Shown here: positions 59,547 through 64,000 of the stretch, piece by piece
Numbering within the stretch: position 1 is the stretch's first letter
Layout of the letters: every line of letters starts with the position of its first letter
Assembly: GCA_964373255.1 (NCBI GenBank)
Contig: CAYJTG010000005.1
Span: 1-64,000, forward strand
Direction: 5' to 3'
Source: JACPVU01 sp964373255
GTDB lineage: Archaea; Aenigmatarchaeota; Aenigmatarchaeia; GW2011-AR5
Length of the DNA stretch: 64,000 nucleotides
Notes under the pieces: generated by a model
What the model was told of the DNA's origin: nothing
Database searches by the model: none
Seen by the model: only the letters and a program-made list of their open reading frames with translations
Program-made: the position numbers and the translations under genes

Positions 59547-59679
59547 GGCTCTGTTGAAAACCTATGAAAAAGCATCGACGTAGACCCTTACGTCTTATCG
59601 ACGTAAGGGTCAGCTAGAGCTATTGTCAAAAGACAATAGCTCTCACGTCGATGCTTTTATTGAGCATTTCAACAGAGCT
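59547..59679. mobile_element. Family A palindromic element (133 bp), copy 4
   Basis: Same as copy 1 except in one arm: CTATTGTC/GACAATAG replaces CTATCATC/GATGATAG, a base-paired exchange. Flanked by CTTACTTT (59539-59546) and CCTACTTT (59680-59687), a duplication with one change. It separates rps24e from rps27ae, genes that are commonly adjacent, and inserts at the rps24e stop codon. Confidence 0.9.
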
Positions 59680-59680
59680 C

Positions 59681-59995
59681 CTACTTTCCTTCTTTTCCTT
59701 TGCTATCTTTGGTCTGCTCTTCTGCCGGAACTTCTGGTTTTTCTTCTTTCTTAGACAGGTCTTTTGCCTTCTTTTCATCCCATATAAAAACGTGTGCGGT
59801 TGCTTTGGGCATGCCATTTTCTGGCATTATGTCGTAGACTTCTATGTGCTCGACTTCTTTGCCTATCTCTTTGGCTAATAATTGCTGCAGCGCAGCTTTT
59901 TGTGGCGTAGGTTCTTCTGGATTTTCTATGCCTACGACTAGCTCTTTTCTTTTCATGAACGGGTTATATTTTTCCTTTGCGATTTCTGTTTTCAT
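59681..59995 (-). CDS. rps24e: Small ribosomal subunit protein eS24
   Basis: 104 aa. KEKYNPFMKRKELVVGIENP near 8-27 and TPQKAALQQLLAKEIG near 30-45 are the family start, followed by KATAHVFIWDEKKAK near 64-78. A Lys/Glu-rich tail. Downstream neighbour rps27ae, with the family A element between. Confidence 0.94.
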   Translation of the reverse strand: MKTEIAKEKYNPFMKRKELVVGIENPEEPTPQKAALQQLLAKEIGKEVEHIEVYDIMPENGMPKATAHVFIWDEKKAKDLSKKEEKPEVPAEEQTKDSKGKEGK

Positions 59996-60089
59996 AATTG
60001 ATTCATTAATAATAATGACAAAGCTTTAAAAACGAATTGAAGAAATCGGTAATAATCATATATATATCCCGGTAAACAAATTTTACAAC

Positions 60090-61418
60090 ATGGCAAAGGT
60101 CCGCATTACGCATGTAATTCTTTCGTTTCTTGTCGCTGCTATCGCATACCTGATCCCTTTTGGCTTGGAAGAGGGCGCGCACAGTATGCTATTCGTTATG
60201 GTATTCGTTGCAGCGCTATGGATCAGCGAGTCTGCACCGCTTTACGCAACAGCCATTTTTGCCGCGTTTCTGATTATAACGATTGTCGGGCTTAAGCCTA
60301 ATGACGTTTTTCCGCAGTATTTTGACCCGCTTATAGTTCTGCTCCTCGGCGGGTTTGTCATTGCTGTTGCCATCAACAAATACGGATTGGATGAGTACAT
60401 TGCATACAAGATTATTGCCAAGACCGGGACAGGTTCACGGATGATTGTTCTCGGCCTTATGATAACAGCCACGTTCTTATCAATGTGGATCAGCAACTCT
60501 GCGACAGCAGCGATAATCATGCCTATCGCACTTGTAGTACTTGCAAAGAACAGGGTAAAAGCCGGAAAGTCAAATTTTGGCAAGGCGTGCGTCCTCGCTG
60601 TCGGCTATGGTGCGACTATCGGCGGGATCGGAACAATAATCGGCAGCACGCCAAACATAATAGCAGCAAAATTCCTTCATGACCGAGGCGTAGAATTCGG
60701 ATTTTATGAGTGGCTCTACAGGGGATTTCCATTCATGATTATTCTTATGCTTGTTGGCTGGTTAGTTCTTATCACATTGTACAAGCCTGAAAAAAAAGAA
60801 ATAATAACAATAAGAAAAACCCAGAATATGACCCGCGATCAAAAGAAGGTCCTTGCAATATTTGTTTTGACAGTATTTTTATGGATTACAGAAAATTTCC
60901 ATGGTCTAAGCAACAGCACCGTTTCGCTTGTGCCGATAATTCTTTACTACTTTTCCGGATTGTTGGTCACGGAAGATTTTCTGAAGATCGACTGGCCAAC
61001 GCTCATTCTTGTTGGCGGCGGCCTTGCTCTTGGATTTGGGATACATGCAACCGCCCTGGACAGCAACATGGCCGCAGTTTTGTCAAATGCTGTTTTTGGT
61101 CAGGGCGTACTTGCACTGTTTATCATTCTTGGTATTTCAGGCGTGTTGATGACGATATTTATCAGCAATACGACAGCTGCAGCCGTATACCTGCCGATAG
61201 TTGTCGCGCTTGCTTCGTCGTTCGGAACAGGGATTACAAACGTTGTTGTAGTGGCTGCAATTGGTGTGTCGCTTGATTTCATATTTCCGTTCGGGACGCC
61301 GCCTACCGCCATAGCATACGACACAAAATTTGTCAATACAAAAGATATAGCAAAAGCAGGAATAATTATATCAGCGATAGGTGTGGTTCTGCTCGCATTG
61401 ATAGGAATGGTATGGTAG
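60090..61418 (+). CDS. Sodium/anion (SLC13/DASS) symporter
   Basis: 442 aa, about eleven to twelve transmembrane segments. Substrate-loop motifs SNSATAAIIMPI near 133-144 and SNTTAAAVYLPI near 355-366 (the paired SNT of the DASS family). Takes up dicarboxylates, phosphate or sulfate with Na+. TATA-like sequence near 60058. Confidence 0.92.
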   Translation: MAKVRITHVILSFLVAAIAYLIPFGLEEGAHSMLFVMVFVAALWISESAPLYATAIFAAFLIITIVGLKPNDVFPQYFDPLIVLLLGGFVIAVAINKYGLDEYIAYKIIAKTGTGSRMIVLGLMITATFLSMWISNSATAAIIMPIALVVLAKNRVKAGKSNFGKACVLAVGYGATIGGIGTIIGSTPNIIAAKFLHDRGVEFGFYEWLYRGFPFMIILMLVGWLVLITLYKPEKKEIITIRKTQNMTRDQKKVLAIFVLTVFLWITENFHGLSNSTVSLVPIILYYFSGLLVTEDFLKIDWPTLILVGGGLALGFGIHATALDSNMAAVLSNAVFGQGVLALFIILGISGVLMTIFISNTTAAAVYLPIVVALASSFGTGITNVVVVAAIGVSLDFIFPFGTPPTAIAYDTKFVNTKDIAKAGIIISAIGVVLLALIGMVW

Positions 61419-61433
61419 TTTCGTTGTAATATG

Positions 61434-61613
61434 TCACACCTTTATCGCGTACTTTCCAGGCGCAGTTATTCCAAGCTTTTTCGCGACTTCTGATTCTGTA
61501 TCAAATATTACAACTACGCCCTGAAAGCTGCTCGTTGTGTTTGTGGATTTGCACACGGGGCATACGTTTCCCTTTGTTATTATCGCCTTGCAGTCCTTGC
61601 ACGCTTTTTTCAT
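61434..61613 (-). CDS. spt4: Transcription elongation factor Spt4
   Basis: 59 aa from ATG 61613. Zinc finger CKDC (near 5-8) and CPVC (near 18-21), then FQGVVVIFDTESEVAKKLGI near 30-49, the family C-terminal pattern. Pairs with Spt5 (not in this window). Upstream on the same strand is rpoE1, the usual archaeal neighbour. Confidence 0.93.
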   Translation of the reverse strand: MKKACKDCKAIITKGNVCPVCKSTNTTSSFQGVVVIFDTESEVAKKLGITAPGKYAIKV

Positions 61614-61713
61614 AATACATCCCTTTTCTTAAGACTGATAGACGCATCGAAGATGCGTCAGTTTGTTTAAGGTCTGTATCAATCCCAAAAGAACATGGGA
61701 TCTTTCAGACCTT
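61614..61713. repeat. Family G hairpin repeat, copy with extra arm
   Basis: Inverted copy of 3087-3151. The shell AAGGTCTGTATCAATCCC is the same; in place of the small hairpin it has an arm ACGCATC/GATGCGT within GATAG/CAGTTTG (61637-61667). It fills the spacer between spt4 and rpoE1. Confidence 0.6.
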
Positions 61714-61724
61714 CAATTTCAATA

Positions 61725-62279
61725 TTACCTTTCCCTCTTCTTCTTTTTTTTATCCTTCTCTATCCAGTCCAGCGACCCAAGCAGCGGCTGCCTCATTGTA
61801 AGCGATATCTTGCTCCGGCCCTTTCCCAGAGAGACGCCAACAATGCGCGCCCTCACGAGGTCGCCCTCTTTCAGTCTGTATCCTGATTTCTTTCCTGTGA
61901 ATATGGAATTTTTTGCATCGTAAGCAATCTTGTCGTCCATTATCTGGCTTACATGGATCAGCGCGTCCAGCGGCCCGACTCTTGTGAATGCGCCAAATTC
62001 CGTGATATCGACTACCTCGCCAAGTACAATCTCGTTGAGTTCAGGTCTGTAGGCGAGTATCTTGAATTCGACAGGATAATAAATTGCGCCATCCTCGGGA
62101 ATTATTTTTCCCTCACCGACCTTAAGAACTTCGGTCACCGCCAGAAAAACTCCTACGTCAGGATTCAGTTTTCCCTCGATCTGCTCCTGAAGAGATTCTT
62201 TGACAGACTGCCCCAATTCAAGGTCAAACTTCGTCGGCGGCACGCGCACTTCGTCCTTAACCGTCAGTATTTTGAACAT
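61725..62279 (-). CDS. rpoE1: RNA polymerase subunit E' (Rpb7)
   Basis: 184 aa. KDEVRVPPTKFDLELGQSV near 8-26, and the S1 domain VLGEVVDITEFGAFTRVGPL near 83-102, DALIHVSQIMDD near 103-114. Forms the stalk of archaeal RNA polymerase with Rpb4. Confidence 0.95.
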   Translation of the reverse strand: MFKILTVKDEVRVPPTKFDLELGQSVKESLQEQIEGKLNPDVGVFLAVTEVLKVGEGKIIPEDGAIYYPVEFKILAYRPELNEIVLGEVVDITEFGAFTRVGPLDALIHVSQIMDDKIAYDAKNSIFTGKKSGYRLKEGDLVRARIVGVSLGKGRSKISLTMRQPLLGSLDWIEKDKKKKKRER

Positions 62280-62288
62280 TCTAAATCA

Positions 62289-62399
62289 CTCTACATTAAG
62301 GGAAACCCAGGTTTCCCTTATAACACGCAAAGAACCAAAGGTTCTTTGGTGCACCAGAAAGCTTTGCTTTCTGTGTGTCTAGACTTAATCCCTTCCTGA
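62289..62399. mobile_element. Family C element, compact copy
   Basis: Left end CTCTACATTAAGGG, arms GGGAAACC/GGTTTCCC, AAAGAACC/GGTTCTTT and AGAAAGC/GCTTTCT, right end TCTAGACTTAATCCCTTCCTG. Nearly identical to the inverse of 33347-33454. It is upstream of the rpoE1 start codon (62279), so may be in its leader. Confidence 0.75.
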
Positions 62400-62465
62400 A
62401 ATTTTTGCTTAAGCTTTTTTAAAAAAGCTTACTAGACTTGCCTTCCCTCACTTGCCTGTTTGTTC

Positions 62466-62944
62466 TCATGAGTAGTTAGAAATTTTAAAATCATGAAGAA
62501 CATATCTTTCTTGAGAGTAAGAGGTTTTAAAGCTTTCTTTCATCGGTATTGAAAAATTAACATTCCACCATTTTTCTACAGTATCTCCGAAAGTTGGATT
62601 ACTGCCTCTTTGCAGTAATCCTCTACCGAGGTATATGCCACAAGGCGTATACCTCACTTTCGGAGATACTCTTCTATGTAGAACAGTACTTTGTTGGGAT
62701 CGACAGGCCCATAGGACATTTTGTGCTTGTGATTTTCAAAGACCGATAACATGTAATCCCCCGGTTTGATACTTTGCACTATATCTGTTCTTTCTTTAGG
62801 GACAAATATGCCATTGAATTCATCGTGGCAAACAATTTCATAACAACCAGGAAAATCAGAAGGTTCTTCTATGTGTGATACTTTCCTGACTCTAGTATGA
62901 AGACCATTTTCAATAAGCTTGTCTGTAGTTTGAACCTGTAGCAT
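62466..62944 (-). pseudogene. Gene split by a palindromic element (hypothetical protein)
   Basis: The 5' part (from ATG 62944) encodes 96 aa and ends in element H: its last codons EYLRK and stop are part of the element. The 3' part (from 62580 down to 62466) continues as EKWWNVNFSIPMKESF to a TGA. If the element is removed the two frames join (VLFYIE then KWWNVNF). Flanks ATAGAAGA and GTAGAAAA are possible duplications. The protein is soluble, contains FNGIFVPKERTDIVQSI, and is not recognised. Confidence 0.55.
62581..62669. mobile_element. Family H palindromic element (89 bp)
   Basis: Perfect 14-bp inverted ends GTATCTCCGAAAGT/ACTTTCGGAGATAC (62581-62594, 62656-62669) with two arms: GGATTACTGC/GCAGTAATCC and GAGGTATATGCC/GGCGTATACCTC. 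Same three-way design as families A and B. One copy seen. It interrupts a gene. Confidence 0.8.
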
Positions 62945-63021
62945 CGAATAAACCCGATTCCAACTATCATAGAAAACTTTTTAAAGACGTTTCTGTTTTT
63001 TGTTCTGTATGTTAAGTTAAT

Positions 63022-63061
63022 GTGATCCAAATAAATAATCGTGATACTAAATTTGGATCAC
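63022..63061. repeat. Conserved-loop hairpin D6
   Basis: GTGATCCAAAT/ATTTGGATCAC, loop AAATAATCGTGATACTAA; sister of 54302-54339. Confidence 0.75.
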
Positions 63062-63121
63062 AGTACATAGCGAAACAAAGTTTCGCTTGTACAGGTAAAG
63101 CTTTGCTTTACCATGTACTGT

Positions 63122-63159
63122 GCACAAGGAATGTAATATACCGATTCATTCCTTGTAGC
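63122..63159. repeat. Conserved-loop hairpin D7
   Basis: GCACAAGGAAT pairs with ATTCCTTGTAGC; complement of the loop is GAATCGGTATATTAC. Confidence 0.65.
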
Positions 63160-63183
63160 ACATTAAAAGAAAACAGAGCCCGT

Positions 63184-64000
63184 CTAGATAAACAGCGGTG
63201 CCAGAACTAATGTGATAGTCGCCAAAAGTTTTATCAATACGTGGAGAGATGGGCCGGCCGTGTCCTTTAAAGGGTCGCCGACCGTGTCGCCGACAACAGC
63301 CGCCTTGTGCGCTTCGCTTCCCTTGCCGCCAAGGGCGCCTGCCTCTATGAATTTCTTGGCATTGTCCCAGGCTCCGCCGCCATTGTTCATCACGATTGCA
63401 AGCAGTACGCCCGCTATCGTGCCCACCATCAGCAACGCCGCGACAGCTTCCGCTTTCAGCACGACACCAACGACTATAGGGAATACAATCACAAGAACGC
63501 CGGGAAGAATCATGTTTTTTAGCGCGCCCTTTGCCGTTATGTCAACGCATATAGCATAGTTGGGCTTTTTCTTGCCCGACATTATGGCCTTGTCCTTGAA
63601 CTGCCTTCTCACCTCTTCTATAATATAAGATGCAGTTTTTCCTACAGCCCTTATTGCTAATGAACTAAACAAAAACACCAGCATAGCGCCGAGCATTGCG
63701 CCTATGAAGACAGGCACCTTTGCTATGTCGACAACCGCAAACGTCTTGCCCGTCAGTACTGCTATCTCGTCCATGTAAGCCGCGAAAAGCAGGAACGCCG
63801 CCAGTGCCGCCGAGCCTATCGCATAGCCTTTTGTAAGCGCCTTTGTTGTGTTGCCTACGGCATCCAGTCTGTCTGTATTTTTTCTTATCGACGCAGGCGC
63901 GTTTGACATCTCAACAATGCCGCCGGCGTTGTCTGTTATAGGGCCAAACGTGTCCATGGAAAGTATGTAGGCAGCGGTTGCGAGCATACCCATGGTTGCT
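63184..64000 (-). CDS. hppA: Membrane H+-pumping pyrophosphatase, C-terminal part
   Basis: Incomplete; the 5' end is beyond the right edge. The visible ~270 residues start in MDTFGPITDNAGGIVEMS, followed by GNTTKALTKGYAIG. GNTTKA (Lys, not Ala) is typical of K+-independent enzymes. Later GDTVGDPLKDTAGPSLHVLI near the end is conserved in the substrate site. About six membrane helices are included. It pumps H+ with PPi hydrolysis. Confidence 0.94.
   Translation of the reverse strand, partial: ATMGMLATAAYILSMDTFGPITDNAGGIVEMSNAPASIRKNTDRLDAVGNTTKALTKGYAIGSAALAAFLLFAAYMDEIAVLTGKTFAVVDIAKVPVFIGAMLGAMLVFLFSSLAIRAVGKTASYIIEEVRRQFKDKAIMSGKKKPNYAICVDITAKGALKNMILPGVLVIVFPIVVGVVLKAEAVAALLMVGTIAGVLLAIVMNNGGGAWDNAKKFIEAGALGGKGSEAHKAAVVGDTVGDPLKDTAGPSLHVLIKLLATITLVLAPLFI

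Larger units (their letters stand above)
63017..63166. mobile_element. Composite palindromic element downstream of hppA
   Basis: Outer pair TTAATGTG/CACATTAA. Inside: hairpin D6, a stem CACAGTACAT/ATGTACTGTG (63059-63068, 63113-63122) enclosing GCGAAAC/GTTTCGC and GGTAAAGC/GCTTTACC, and hairpin D7. The two closing stems can be formed in different ways because D6 and the next stem share bases (63059-63061). Confidence 0.7.

Overview
The window is archaeal and gene-dense (about 85 protein genes, short spacers). Markers include GatD/GatE, TBP, an archaeal MCM, RpoP, Spt4, Rpb7, an aCPSF1-type KH/beta-CASP nuclease, a proteasome beta subunit, eL43, eS24, eS31, Kae1, two diphthamide genes and a class I CCA-adding enzyme. 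Many small membrane or Cys-rich orphans, SepF, a separated Hef helicase and nuclease, and multi-intron tRNAs point to a DPANN-type archaeon. The phylum cannot be fixed by eye.

Layout. 0-10.6 kb: membrane and metallopeptidase-like orphans, a VapB-hydrolase-VapC trio, then gatD and gatE. 10.6-17.5 kb: dph6, TBP, MCM with an OB-fold partner, dphB. 17.6-18.5 kb: a protein with the look of a diversity-generating-retroelement target. 20-24.8 kb: XPF/Hef nuclease, Hef helicase, CCA enzyme. 24.8-29.5 kb: sepF, prefoldin beta, rpoP, eL43, aCPSF1, psmB. 30.5-33.7 kb: proS with two intron-rich tRNA-Pro genes. 32.8 and 35.0 kb: two paralogous metallothionein-like mini-proteins. 36.3-42.3 kb: nrdR, an intein-containing class II ribonucleotide reductase, and the cobalamin adenosyltransferase that would supply its cofactor. 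42.3-45.2 kb: guaB and purA. 46.5-54.7 kb: PHP protein, DRG-type GTPase, a regulated orphan operon, gltX and a transporter. 54.7-64 kb: tsaC, dinB, kae1, ribosomal proteins, spt4, rpoE1 and the end of hppA. Several genes link up: a GluRS with GatDE makes Gln-tRNA; TsaC with Kae1 makes t6A; Dph6 with DphB makes diphthamide; the reductase needs the adenosylcobalamin enzyme.

The most unusual content is between the genes. The spacers hold a collection of palindromic, multi-armed elements built from nested hairpins. One family (four copies, three of exactly 133 bp) carries inverted ends beginning GCTCTGTWGAAA and 8-bp target duplications. One copy cuts a small Cys-rich gene, which reads through again if the element and one duplication are removed. 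A second kind cuts another gene at 62.6 kb. Other families share variable stems capped by a conserved loop (consensus RAATCNGGAYAY) or a conserved internal loop (GATAG/CAGTTTG). Arms are gained, lost, inverted and altered with base-pair compensation between copies, and arms of the same style sit inside a tRNA-Pro intron. No transposase for them is seen here. All calls are from reading the sequence; no search was run.
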